Origin: an uncultured Prevotella sp. | GTDB taxonomy: Bacteria; Bacteroidota; Bacteroidia; Bacteroidales; Bacteroidaceae | Reading direction: 5' to 3' | Assembly (NCBI GenBank): GCA_934219025.1 | Contig: CAKQDG010000068.1 | Span: 1-12,281 of the forward strand | DNA: 12,281 bases | Shown here: piece by piece, positions 1 to 6,723 of the stretch | How positions within the stretch are numbered: the stretch's first letter is position 1 | Layout: each line of letters opens with the position of its first letter | Program-made: the position numbers and the translations under genes | Notes under the pieces: model-generated | The model's database searches: none | Told to the model about the DNA's origin: nothing | Seen by the model: only the letters and a program-made list of their open reading frames with translations

Positions 1-49
1 ATTTCCTTATGAGAACAAGTTCTCAACGGAAATCCGCTAATCCATCGCT

Positions 50-67
50 AATGCCTTCGGCATTTTT
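50..67 (+). terminator. Possible rho-independent terminator
   Basis: AATGCC and GGCATT form a perfect 6-base-pair stem around a three-base TTC loop, followed by TTT. It could end transcription of a plus-strand gene lying before the window. However, it also sits inside repeat copy A, so it may simply be one of that element's internal hairpins. Confidence 0.3.
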
Positions 68-96
68 ACTTGTTTCCGGGCGATAAACATAAAAAA

Positions 97-254
97 ACAA
101 AGGACAATATTTTTTACAACCGGTAAGACAGAATATCAGTAAGATATGTCAATCTTGTAAAAGACAATAATTACAGTATTCAAGTTCCGGATTTAGTTAC
201 AGTATTATTTATACTCTGTTTTTAATTGTTTTTTACAGAGTATGATTTCCTATG
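97..254. other. AT-rich core between inverted repeats, possible rightward promoter
   Basis: This non-coding stretch is enclosed by the 20-base inverted repeats 77-96 and 255-274. It contains the direct repeat TTACAGTATT (171-180 and 197-206) and two smaller inverted repeats: TTTTACAA/TTGTAAAA (112-119/155-162) and ATACTCTGT/ACAGAGTAT (211-219/235-243). A rightward promoter-like pair is TTG at 226-228 and TATGTTTT at 251-258, which is one base off TAnnTTTG, with 22 bases between. This architecture resembles invertible promoters of Bacteroidales, but no recombinase gene is in the window. Confidence 0.35.
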
Positions 255-270
255 TTTTTTATGTTTATCG

Positions 271-405
271 CCCGATGTCGTTTTTCGGGGAGACACGAAG
301 TGGCTCACCTGTGTCATGGCAGATGTGGACGAAAGAGAGCTTGCTCTCTAAAGGACACAAATGACATGACACAAATAAGCCGAAGGCTTGAAAAACGGCA
401 TCGGG
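271..405. repeat. Long nested imperfect palindrome, candidate structured RNA
   Basis: The ends 271-286 and 390-405 are complementary at 15 of 16 positions. Inside them GTGTCATG (311-318) pairs with CATGACAC (365-372), TGTG (324-327) with CACA (356-359), and AGAGAG (334-339) with CTCTCT (344-349) around a CTTG tetraloop. Side hairpins occur on each arm: CAC-GAA-GTG near 293-301 and AAGCC-GAA-GGCTT at 377-389. A weak promoter-like TATGTTTT lies just upstream at 251-258. This may be a structured non-coding RNA or an inverted mobile-element remnant. I cannot match it to tmRNA, RNase P, SRP or 6S RNA by motif. Confidence 0.4.
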
Positions 406-439
406 GGTTTTATAGGTTTTCGTCTAAATATAACAAAGC

Positions 440-477
440 TCTTCTGATAATATATATTCACAGAAGAATAATTATTC
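440..477. repeat. Small AT-rich inverted repeats
   Basis: TCTTCTG (440-446) and CAGAAGA (461-467) can form a 7-base-pair stem around a 14-base AT loop. The overlapping GAATAATTATTC (466-477) is a perfect 12-base palindrome. No function is evident; the pair lies in the gap between the nested palindrome and the terminator of the first gene. Confidence 0.3.
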
Positions 478-518
478 CTCACTCCTGGTTGCGGAAATTT
501 CTGAAAGGAGACATACTG

Positions 519-565
519 AAACAAGGGCAACAATACGGATTGTTTTCCGCTTGTTGCCCTTGTTT
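519..565 (-). terminator. Strong hairpin downstream of the T9SS-type gene
   Basis: The 15-base arms 519-533 and 551-565 are perfect inverted complements (core AGGGCAACAA / TTGTTGCCCT). The loop can pair further through CGGA/TCCG. The hairpin begins about 43 bases after the minus-strand stop at 608 and ends in CTTGTTT on both strands, so it could work in both directions. It most likely terminates the 608-2338 transcript. Confidence 0.6.
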
Positions 566-607
566 ATGAGAATCAAGAAGCGAGCACTTGCGTGTCGCCC
601 TCTATAA

Positions 608-2338
608 TTACTTGCGCACCTTCATCACAGAGATTTTTCCGTCGCGCTCCACGCTCACGAGGTATACGCCGGCAGGCACATCGCTGATAGAGAGAGATGT
701 TGCATTTGCGGCAGACGCCAGCTTCTTTCCGCTCATGTCGAGCAGAGAAATCTTGGCACTCTGTGCTGTGGTTATCAAGCCGTCGGAATAGTTCACTCCG
801 CCTGCAACGGATTTCACGGTGTGGATTGCCGTTGGCTCTTCCAAGTCATCCATCTTGATGAGCTTTGTTTCGCTGTTGGCAGTACCGAGCTTGTAAACTG
901 CCTGCACGTAGAGATTGCGCTCCGTGTAGAAGTTATACATATCCATGGTGAAATTCGTCTCGTTCACGGTTCCGTCGAAGTTGAGCTGGTTGTCGCCATA
1001 TTCGCCGGCCTCAACGATGTTGTATCCCTGGAACTCCATGGCGTCGGTATATGCCGGAGCATCCCATGCCACGGTCATCGTGCTGTTGTCAGCAGTTATC
1101 TCCTTGCACACGCCGTGCAGGTTTGAAGGAGCCGGGAAATCAATCTTGTTTTCCACCGTAGCCAGGTTGCTGATATTGTAGCCTGTGGCATCGTCGCCAG
1201 CCGACACGGTCTGCACGAAATATTCGTGTTTGCCGTTATACTGTTTGCTGTCGGTATAGGTCAGGTCAGTCTTCGGGTCAAGGGTTGCAATCTTCTCTCC
1301 GTCGCGGTAGATGTCATACACGTATCCCTCGGCTGCGGCACTCGCCGGCGTAACGGTAAGCTTGTTTGTGTTCATTTCGCCCTCTACGTTCTCCACCTTC
1401 AAGCCGGCAGACAGGTCGCCGTTGAATTCGCGGTTCACGGTAATCTTGAACGTTGGGCTCAGGCTCCACGTATTCTCCTCATCGTATGAGTTGTAGGTAT
1501 ACGTCTGCTCCTTCACGCGGTTTTCGTCAAGGCGAGTATACACCACGCTGTCTTGAGGAACTTCCTCCTTGCCTATTTCATTCCAGTTTTCGTCGTATAT
1601 AGAGTTTATGGTGTGGCGCACCTTGGTTGTCATCATTCCCGTCTCGTCGTAAACATATCTTGTTGATTCCATGAATTCACGTGTCTCGCCGCTCACGGTA
1701 TAGTTTGTTTCCTTCAGCAGGTTGAAGTCCTTGTCATACTCCAGTTCCCCCTCGTAGTTGTACGAAGCATAGCCTTCGGCACCCACCGAGACAGTCTTCT
1801 TCGGACAGTTTGGTGCAACGAAGTCGCTATAGGTGATAGTCTGCATGAGCGTTGGCTCCGCGTCGTATCCAGCCATGAGTACAGATTTCTTCACGATATT
1901 GTTGTTGCTGTCGTATTCATACTTCAGCACCTGGGTTCCGCTCTCCGTTACGAGTCGGCCATTTGCGTCATACTCATACGTGGTTTTGTCCGTCGGGTCG
2001 GCAAGTCCCCATCTGCCCGGAGCCAGCTCCATATACGACTGCGAGAAGTCGCAAACCAACTGTCCGAGCGCATTATATTCGTAGCTGAAATACTGCATCA
2101 CCTCATTGCTGCCGGCAGCTATGCTCAGCTTGCGCAACAGTCGGTTGGCGTTGTCGTAAAGATAAACGGTTTTTGTGGCCAAGTCGCTGCCGCCCGTCAT
2201 ATAGTCGCCGTAGTTCTCCTCTACTGCCACCTTCACAGCTTTCTTCCCCGTGGCATTGTCTGCTGCATTGGCAGCAACTGCCGTCATTGCGCCGGCAATC
2301 ATCATGCACGACAATGACTTGATGTAAAAATGCTTCAT
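608..2338 (-). CDS. Secreted protein with YD-like repeats, Fn3-like region and T9SS sorting domain
   Basis: The 576-residue product has a clear Sec signal peptide: basic MKHFYIK, then a hydrophobic stretch, with cleavage probably after AANA near residue 25. Residues about 57-240 hold loosely repeated tyrosine-aspartate units such as TYEYDANGRLV and KYEYDSNNNIV. These resemble RHS/YD repeats but are irregular. Residues about 318-396 and 402-495 look like two fibronectin type III-like beta domains. Residues about 510-576 (SLLDMSGKKL, then VPAGVYLVSV and a basic end) fit the type A C-terminal sorting domain that directs export by the type IX secretion system. The protein is therefore expected at the cell surface or outside. 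No catalytic motif is seen, so the role is unknown; adhesion or binding is a guess. It is transcribed alone, with its own promoter-like element and terminator. Confidence 0.8.
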   Translation of the reverse strand: MKHFYIKSLSCMMIAGAMTAVAANAADNATGKKAVKVAVEENYGDYMTGGSDLATKTVYLYDNANRLLRKLSIAAGSNEVMQYFSYEYNALGQLVCDFSQSYMELAPGRWGLADPTDKTTYEYDANGRLVTESGTQVLKYEYDSNNNIVKKSVLMAGYDAEPTLMQTITYSDFVAPNCPKKTVSVGAEGYASYNYEGELEYDKDFNLLKETNYTVSGETREFMESTRYVYDETGMMTTKVRHTINSIYDENWNEIGKEEVPQDSVVYTRLDENRVKEQTYTYNSYDEENTWSLSPTFKITVNREFNGDLSAGLKVENVEGEMNTNKLTVTPASAAAEGYVYDIYRDGEKIATLDPKTDLTYTDSKQYNGKHEYFVQTVSAGDDATGYNISNLATVENKIDFPAPSNLHGVCKEITADNSTMTVAWDAPAYTDAMEFQGYNIVEAGEYGDNQLNFDGTVNETNFTMDMYNFYTERNLYVQAVYKLGTANSETKLIKMDDLEEPTAIHTVKSVAGGVNYSDGLITTAQSAKISLLDMSGKKLASAANATSLSISDVPAGVYLVSVERDGKISVMKVRK

Positions 2339-2420
2339 AATTTTATAAATTAATTGTATTATAATGTTATTCTGTAATCAGTATATAGTATTTTCCTATT
2401 TATTTATTATATTGTCGGTG

Positions 2421-2428
2421 CAAAGATA
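2421..2428 (-). promoter_or_regulatory. Bacteroidetes-type -7 element of the secreted-protein gene
   Basis: On the minus strand this reads TATCTTTG, an exact match to TAnnTTTG, placed 82 bases before the start codon at 2338. No good TTTG -33 box is found at the usual 19-21-base distance, so the call rests on the -7 element and its position. Confidence 0.45.
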
Positions 2429-2534
2429 ATGCAAACAATGGGGAAAATAAAATTAAAAGGAAAATATTTAAACACTATCGCCATAAGATATGCCAGAATA
2501 CCATTGCCATGCAAGAATGCATTGATGTCAGTCT

Positions 2535-2622
2535 ACCCTCACCAGCCCTCACACTTACCCTCACCACTCGAAACGCCGACAAACAGGGCTTTTCGAGGTG
2601 ATTGGTGAGGGTGTGAGGGTAA
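2535..2622. repeat. GTGAGGG/CCCTCAC inverted repeat tract
   Basis: The left side carries three related units, CCCTCACC (2537-2544), CCCTCACAC (2546-2554) and CCCTCACC (2558-2565), followed by CTCGAAA (2567-2573). The right side returns as TTTCGAG (2591-2597), GGTGAGGGT (2604-2612) and GTGTGAGGG (2611-2619). Together they can form a composite stem of roughly 23 base pairs with a 17-base loop. The tract lies 50 bases past the asnB stop and might terminate or protect that transcript, though no T-run follows the stem. Its composition stands out from the AT-rich surroundings and suggests an interspersed repeat. The rest of the 2339-2671 gap shows only the promoter above. Confidence 0.6.
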
Positions 2623-2671
2623 TTTTGCAAAAAAAACATCTTTATTTGTTTTCCTGTTTAATGTCATTATC

Positions 2672-4369
2672 CTAATAAGCCTCCTCGTGCACTCCAGCCA
2701 CAGCCCTTCCGCTCGGGTCGTTCATATTCTTGAACTTCTCGTCCCATGCAAGGGCCTCAGCCGTGCTGCATGCCACACTCGGCACGCTCGGCACACTGCG
2801 TGCCGCCGAATCGCTCGGGAAATGCTCGCTGAAGATTGAGCGGTAGAAATATTCCTCCTTGTTGCGCGGCGGATTGATTGGGAAACGCTCGGCAGCATGC
2901 TCCATCTGCTCGTCGCTCACGGCCTTTGAGGTTATCTCCTTCAGCGTGTCTATCCAGCTATAGCCCACACCGTCGGAAAACTGTTCCTTCTGTCGCCAGG
3001 CCACCTCGTCGGGCAGCATATCGGCAAATGCCTCGCGCACGATTTTCTTCTCGATAGTTTTTCCGGGACACATCTTTGCCTCCGGGTTGATGCGCATTGC
3101 CACGTCAAGGAATTCCTTGTCGAGAAACGGCACTCTGCCCTCTACGCCCCATGCCGAAAGGCTCTTGTTGGCACGCAGGCAGTCGTAGAGATGCAGTTTG
3201 GAGAGTTTTCTCACCGTCTCCTCATGAAACGACCTTGCATCGGGAGCCTTGTGGAAATACAGGTAGCCGCCGAAAATCTCGTCGGCGCCCTCGCCAGAGA
3301 GCACCATCTTTATTCCCATGCTCTTGATTACGCGAGCCAGTAGATACATCGGAGTGGATGCCCTGACGGTGGTAACGTCATACGTCTCGATATAATAAAT
3401 TACGTCGCGTATGGCATCAAGTCCCTCCTGTATGGTATAGTTTATCTCATGGTGCACAGTGCCGATATAGTCGGCCACCATCTTTGCCTTAGCCAAGTCG
3501 GGAGCCCCCTTCAGTCCCACGGCAAACGAGTGGAGGCGCGGCCACCAAGCCTGGGTTCTTCCATTCTCCTCGATGCGGCGTGCTGAATATTTCTGTGCGA
3601 TGGCACTGATAACCGACGAGTCCAGTCCGCCACTCAACAGCACGCCATACGGCACATCGCTCATAAGCTGCCGCTGCACGGCATCCTCCAGCGAATCATG
3701 AATTGCCCTGACGCTCGCCTCATTGTCTTTCACATTGTCATACGAAAACCAGTCGCGCGTATAGTATCTCTTCATCTTGCCCTCACGACTCCAATAATAG
3801 TGGCCTGGCAAAAATGACTCATATCTGTCGCAATGTCCTTCAAGAGCTTTCAGCTCGCTCGCCACATACACCTTGCCGTCGGCATCATAACCGATATACA
3901 GCGGAATGACGCCTATCGGGTCGCGGGCAATCATAAACTCGTTTGTTTCCTCGTCATAAAGGGCAAAGGCAAAGATTCCGCTCAGTTCCTCAAGAAAAGC
4001 CGGCACAATATCCTTCTTGCCATAGCCGGCACTTGCCTTCCATTCACGGTAGAGCGCAAGTATCACCTCGCAGTCGCTTCCCGTCTGAAACTCATATTCT
4101 CCGCCGAAGCGTTTGCGTATGGCCTTATGATTGTATATCTCGCCGTTCACGGCAAGCACCTGTTTGCCGTCGGGACTGAACAGCGGCTGGCGCCCCGATT
4201 CAGGATCCACGATAGAAAGTCGCTCATGGGCAAGGATTGCCGAACCTCCACAGTAGATACCGCTCCAGTCTGGTCCGCGGTGTCGAATCTTTGCACTCAT
4301 CCTCAGCGCTTTTTCGCGCAACTCCGGAGTTTGCTCCTTGATATTGAAAATTGATACTATTCCACACAT
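2672..4369 (-). CDS. asnB: Asparagine synthase (glutamine-hydrolysing)
   Basis: The enzyme makes asparagine from aspartate, ATP and glutamine in the cytosol. The start MCGI places the nucleophilic cysteine at residue 2, exposed after Met removal, which fixes the start codon. The N-terminal class II glutaminase domain (about 2-200) shows HERLSIVD, the NGEIYNH loop at 75-81 and GSDCE near 97-101. The synthetase domain has the ATP pyrophosphatase loop SGGLDSS (246-252), SGEGADEIFGGY near 358-369 and the RQKEQFSDGVG segment (459-469). The length of 565 residues fits bacterial AsnB (about 554 in E. coli), and the tail DPSGRAV followed by GVH is shared with that protein. A small Ser-Val-Pro reiteration (524-534) sits in the variable linker before the tail. 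It lies downstream of amtB, separated from it by a terminator-like hairpin, so it probably has its own promoter in 4370-4490, although none is clear. Confidence 0.96.
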   Translation of the reverse strand: MCGIVSIFNIKEQTPELREKALRMSAKIRHRGPDWSGIYCGGSAILAHERLSIVDPESGRQPLFSPDGKQVLAVNGEIYNHKAIRKRFGGEYEFQTGSDCEVILALYREWKASAGYGKKDIVPAFLEELSGIFAFALYDEETNEFMIARDPIGVIPLYIGYDADGKVYVASELKALEGHCDRYESFLPGHYYWSREGKMKRYYTRDWFSYDNVKDNEASVRAIHDSLEDAVQRQLMSDVPYGVLLSGGLDSSVISAIAQKYSARRIEENGRTQAWWPRLHSFAVGLKGAPDLAKAKMVADYIGTVHHEINYTIQEGLDAIRDVIYYIETYDVTTVRASTPMYLLARVIKSMGIKMVLSGEGADEIFGGYLYFHKAPDARSFHEETVRKLSKLHLYDCLRANKSLSAWGVEGRVPFLDKEFLDVAMRINPEAKMCPGKTIEKKIVREAFADMLPDEVAWRQKEQFSDGVGYSWIDTLKEITSKAVSDEQMEHAAERFPINPPRNKEEYFYRSIFSEHFPSDSAARSVPSVPSVACSTAEALAWDEKFKNMNDPSGRAVAGVHEEAY

Positions 4370-4490
4370 AACTATTTCTTTTATCTATTAAGTTTAACAA
4401 AATATCATAATTTAAAGCCAACGGTAGGACGGTTTTCATAACCTACATCAATTCATGCCGGCAGCTTTCAAGACAAAGTCATTTTAGCCG

Positions 4491-4524
4491 AAAAGTTCTT
4501 GAGGCGAGAAACCGCCCCAAGAAC
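4491..4524 (-). terminator. Rho-independent terminator of glnK-amtB
   Basis: Read on the minus strand, GTTCTTG-G-GGCG and CGCC-T-CAAGAAC form an 11-base-pair stem with one mismatch and a 6-base loop, followed directly by TTTT. It lies about 82 bases after the amtB stop and should separate glnK-amtB from asnB. Confidence 0.75.
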
Positions 4525-4550
4525 CATACAAACTAAAACACTCAATCGTT

Positions 4551-4595
4551 ATCTACACGTCTTGTTATCTAAACTTTTTATAATCTACGCGTCTT
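4551..4595. repeat. Short direct repeat between asnB and amtB
   Basis: ATCTACACGTCTT (4551-4563) recurs as ATCTACGCGTCTT (4583-4595) with one mismatch, 32 bases apart. It lies in the 3' region of amtB, before its terminator. The function is unknown and it may be a chance local duplication. Confidence 0.35.
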
Positions 4596-4605
4596 ACAAT
4601 CCATA

Positions 4606-5916
4606 TCAGTTGTAGCAGCTCTCTCCATGCTCGTAGATGTCGAGACCTTCTTCTTCAATACGCTTGTCTACACGCAGACCGGCTATCTTGTTGATACCCC
4701 AGAAGAGGAGGAATCCCGTTGCTGCTGCCCAAAGGTCGATACAGAGAATTCCAAGCACCTGAGCACCGAAGAAGCCAAAGCCATGACCGTAGAAAGCTCC
4801 CGAGTCTACAGCGAGCAAGCCGGTGAGCAGGGTTCCGAGAATACCGCACACGCCATGCACGCTGCTCGCACCCACAGGGTCGTCGATATGCAACTTTGTG
4901 TCAATAAACTCGATGGCGTATACAAGCACGATGCCACAGATAAAACCGATAATCAATGCTCCCAGAGGAGAAACAAGGTCGCAACCTGCCGTGATACCCA
5001 CAAGTCCTGCGAGCACGCCGTTGAGCATCAGCGAGAACGAAGGTTTGCCGTATTTTATCCATGTTGTAAACATCGTGGCGAGTCCACCGGCAACAGCAGC
5101 AAGGTTTGTGGTAAGGAACACATGAGAGATTGCCACACGGTTCACTTCGCCAGATGCTGCAAGCTGAGAACCTGGGTTGAAACCAAACCATCCGAACCAA
5201 AGGATGAATACTCCGAGAGCTGCTGCCATAAGGTTATGGCCTGGAATAGCACGGCTCTTGCCGTTCTTGTCATATTTGCCGTGGCGCGGACCAAGCACGA
5301 TAGCACCTACAAGGGCGAGCACGCCACCAACAGAGTGAACAATAGCCGAACCTGCGAAATCATGGAACGCAGCACCGAAGGTGTTCATCATAAACGATCC
5401 GTCCTCGGCATTGCACAGCCAACCGCCGCCCCATGTCCAGTGTCCTTCCACAGGATAGATGAGCAACGAAATGAAGAATGAATATACGCAATACATCGAG
5501 AATTTTGTCCTCTCCGCCATTGCTCCCGAAACGATAGTTGCCGATGTTGCACAGAACACGGTTTCGAAAATCAGAAAGCCCTCGGTTGGCAGACCTGCAC
5601 TATTGCTATAAAATGAAAGATCACCAAAGTTTGGCATTCCTATAAAACCGGCACCGTCGCTGCCGAACATAAAGCCAAAACCTATAAACCAGAACAATAC
5701 CGAACCCACCATGAAATCGACAAAGTTCTTGAAAAGGATATTCGCCGTGTTCTTGCTACGGGTAAATCCAGCCTCACACAGGGCGAAGCCTGGCTGCATG
5801 AAAAACACGAGCATTGCTGCAAGCAGCATCCACACTGTATCAACGGAAACGCCAAGGTCGGCTACGCTTTTTGAAACCTCTGCCAACGATTCGGCCGATA
5901 AAAATAATGTTGTCAT
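4606..5916 (-). CDS. amtB: Ammonium transporter of the Amt/MEP/Rh family
   Basis: This 436-residue inner-membrane channel brings ammonium/ammonia into the cell. The sequence has about eleven to twelve hydrophobic segments. It has the pore twin histidines, H194 in HDFAGSAIVHSVGG and H354 in SSVHGVCG, and D186 at the same eight-residue spacing before the first histidine as in E. coli AmtB. The Amt signature region around DFAGSAIVHSVGG is intact. The N-terminus is about 25 residues longer before the first helix than a minimal Amt and could be a weak signal-like segment or a periplasmic start. The tail GLRVDKRIEEEGLDIYEHGE matches the cytoplasmic C-terminal tail that contacts PII proteins. It lies 127 bases after glnK in the same direction, the classic glnK-amtB pairing, so co-transcription and GlnK gating are expected. 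Confidence 0.97.
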   Translation of the reverse strand: MTTLFLSAESLAEVSKSVADLGVSVDTVWMLLAAMLVFFMQPGFALCEAGFTRSKNTANILFKNFVDFMVGSVLFWFIGFGFMFGSDGAGFIGMPNFGDLSFYSNSAGLPTEGFLIFETVFCATSATIVSGAMAERTKFSMYCVYSFFISLLIYPVEGHWTWGGGWLCNAEDGSFMMNTFGAAFHDFAGSAIVHSVGGVLALVGAIVLGPRHGKYDKNGKSRAIPGHNLMAAALGVFILWFGWFGFNPGSQLAASGEVNRVAISHVFLTTNLAAVAGGLATMFTTWIKYGKPSFSLMLNGVLAGLVGITAGCDLVSPLGALIIGFICGIVLVYAIEFIDTKLHIDDPVGASSVHGVCGILGTLLTGLLAVDSGAFYGHGFGFFGAQVLGILCIDLWAAATGFLLFWGINKIAGLRVDKRIEEEGLDIYEHGESCYN

Positions 5917-5977
5917 AATCTTAATCTTTTAATGTTGTGCGTGTTGTTATTATCAACTGAAAACAGGGTCTTTTTAC

Positions 5978-5991
5978 CTTTTTATAAAAAG
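5978..5991. repeat. AT palindrome in the glnK-amtB spacer
   Basis: CTTTTTATAAAAAG is a perfect 14-base palindrome in the 127-base gap between glnK and amtB. It is too AT-rich to be a convincing terminator. It could influence mRNA processing or be incidental. Confidence 0.3.
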
Positions 5992-6043
5992 CTACCCTTC
6001 GAATACAAAATTCTTTTTATCTGTAAAAATGAAATCTTTTTCC

Positions 6044-6400
6044 TTATTTCTCTTGCTCCGCATTATAGAGGGCGATGTCTCCACGTTCTCCTGTACGTAT
6101 TCTAATAGAATCCTCAATCGGAATGATAAAAATACGTCCGTCGCCTATTTCACCCGTACGGGCAGCACCCTGAATTGCGGCAACAGTCTTCTCTACATTC
6201 TTGTCGCGCACCACTATGCTTACCAGAACACGCTCTATACTGCTCGTGTCATACATCACGCCACGGTAAATCCTTGCCTGACGCATCTTGCCCTCGCCTC
6301 TTACATCATAATAAGAAAACCACTCGATGTCGGCTGCAAGAAGTGCATCCTTCACATCCTCAAATCTCGTTTTACGGATGATTGCTTCAATCTTTTTCAT
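6044..6400 (-). CDS. glnK: PII nitrogen regulatory protein
   Basis: The 118-residue protein belongs to the trimeric PII family, which senses ATP/ADP and 2-oxoglutarate and blocks AmtB when nitrogen is plentiful. Seen in the sequence are the N-terminal KKIEAIIRKTRFEDVKDAL, the T-loop region ending in YRGVMY (45-50), the B-loop TGEIGDGRIF near 82-91 and the C-loop IRIRTGE. Y50 lines up with Tyr51 of E. coli GlnK, the uridylylation site. By my alignment the T-loop is one residue shorter than in E. coli, and its GRQKGH portion is replaced by GKMRQ, so the glutamine that coordinates Mg-ATP/2-oxoglutarate there (Gln39) is not at the same place. It is the first gene of the glnK-amtB unit and has a near-ideal promoter upstream. 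Confidence 0.96.
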   Translation of the reverse strand: MKKIEAIIRKTRFEDVKDALLAADIEWFSYYDVRGEGKMRQARIYRGVMYDTSSIERVLVSIVVRDKNVEKTVAAIQGAARTGEIGDGRIFIIPIEDSIRIRTGERGDIALYNAEQEK

Positions 6401-6458
6401 AATTACCTTTTTTATTGGTTTACGTTATCTATGCTTTCTATTTGTTATGTTTCAAGTG

Positions 6459-6489
6459 CAAAAGTACAACAAAATGACAGACAAACAAA
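6459..6489 (-). promoter_or_regulatory. glnK-amtB promoter, Bacteroidetes consensus
   Basis: On the minus strand TTTG (6489-6486) is followed after exactly 19 bases by TACTTTTG (6466-6459), matching the TTTG-N19-TAnnTTTG consensus. Transcription would start near 6452, giving a leader of about 50 bases before the glnK ATG. Confidence 0.75.
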
Positions 6490-6523
6490 TATTAAGAACA
6501 CGTTTTGTTTATCAATTTCTTTG

Positions 6524-6598
6524 TTTGCTTACAAATAGACAAACGATAAAGCCTAATAGTTTCGTATTGTAAGCAAAATATATAATAAGTATTACAAT
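6524..6598. promoter_or_regulatory. Inverted repeats in the glnK/dapF divergent region, possible operator
   Basis: TTTGCTTACAA (6524-6534) and TTGTAAGCAAA (6567-6577) are a perfect 11-base inverted repeat with a 32-base gap. ATTGTAA (6566-6572) also pairs with TTACAAT (6592-6598). Three TTACAA/TTGTAA half-sites thus lie between the two divergent promoters, where a shared nitrogen regulator could bind. AGACAAAC is also repeated directly (6479-6486, 6537-6544). The region is AT-rich, so chance is possible. Nothing else is seen in the 323-base gap 6401-6723. Confidence 0.35.
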
Positions 6599-6666
6599 TT
6601 GATATTTTAACCAAAATAAAACACAAAAACGCCAAACTTTATTACGCTATTTAAAACATTTTGTTG

Positions 6667-6674
6667 TATTTTTG
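6667..6674 (+). promoter_or_regulatory. dapF -7 element
   Basis: TATTTTTG matches TAnnTTTG exactly and lies 49 bases before the dapF ATG. No clear TTTG lies 19-21 bases upstream. It would drive dapF and probably dapL and the genes beyond. Confidence 0.5.
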
Positions 6675-6723
6675 CAGCAGAAAAGAAACATAAAGCAACT
6701 TAACAACAGTAAAGAAAAGAAAG

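Larger units (their letters stand above)
11..349. repeat. Two diverged inverted copies of a hairpin-bearing element
   Basis: Copy A runs on the plus strand at about 11-97 and copy B on the minus strand at about 349-254, so they face each other. Both begin with a 14-base palindrome GAGAnCAAGnTCTC (11-24; 335-348 read on the minus strand). The variable positions change together from an A-T pair in A to a G-C pair in B. Both carry a small hairpin with a TTC loop in the middle (50-64 in A; CAC-TTC-GTG in B). Both end with the same 20 bases starting CGGGCGATAAACAT (77-96 and 255-274, perfect inverted match). The stretches between these blocks are not alignable by eye. The layout suggests a duplicated mobile or structural DNA/RNA element; I do not recognise a named family. 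No transposase is seen. Confidence 0.5.

Noticed and set aside
2..40. Possible 3' end of a plus-strand gene entering the window
   Set aside because: One frame stays open to TAA at 38-40, but 12 codons inside a repeat element are too few to judge.
252..569. 105-residue plus-strand open frame
   Set aside because: It runs through the nested palindrome and the terminator hairpin, is rich in Arg and Cys, and looks like no known protein. The open frame is better explained by the repeats.
2535..2622. CRISPR-like array suggested by repeated CCCTCAC units
   Set aside because: Units are 8-9 bases, in both orientations and without regular unique spacers, so it is not a CRISPR.
4398..4405. asnB -7 element on the minus strand
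   Set aside because: ATATTTTG matches TAnnTTTG only partly and no TTG lies at the right distance, so the asnB promoter is left unassigned.
4627..5481. 284-residue plus-strand open frame
   Set aside because: It is antisense to amtB, which has intact family motifs throughout; the residue composition is unlike a folded protein.
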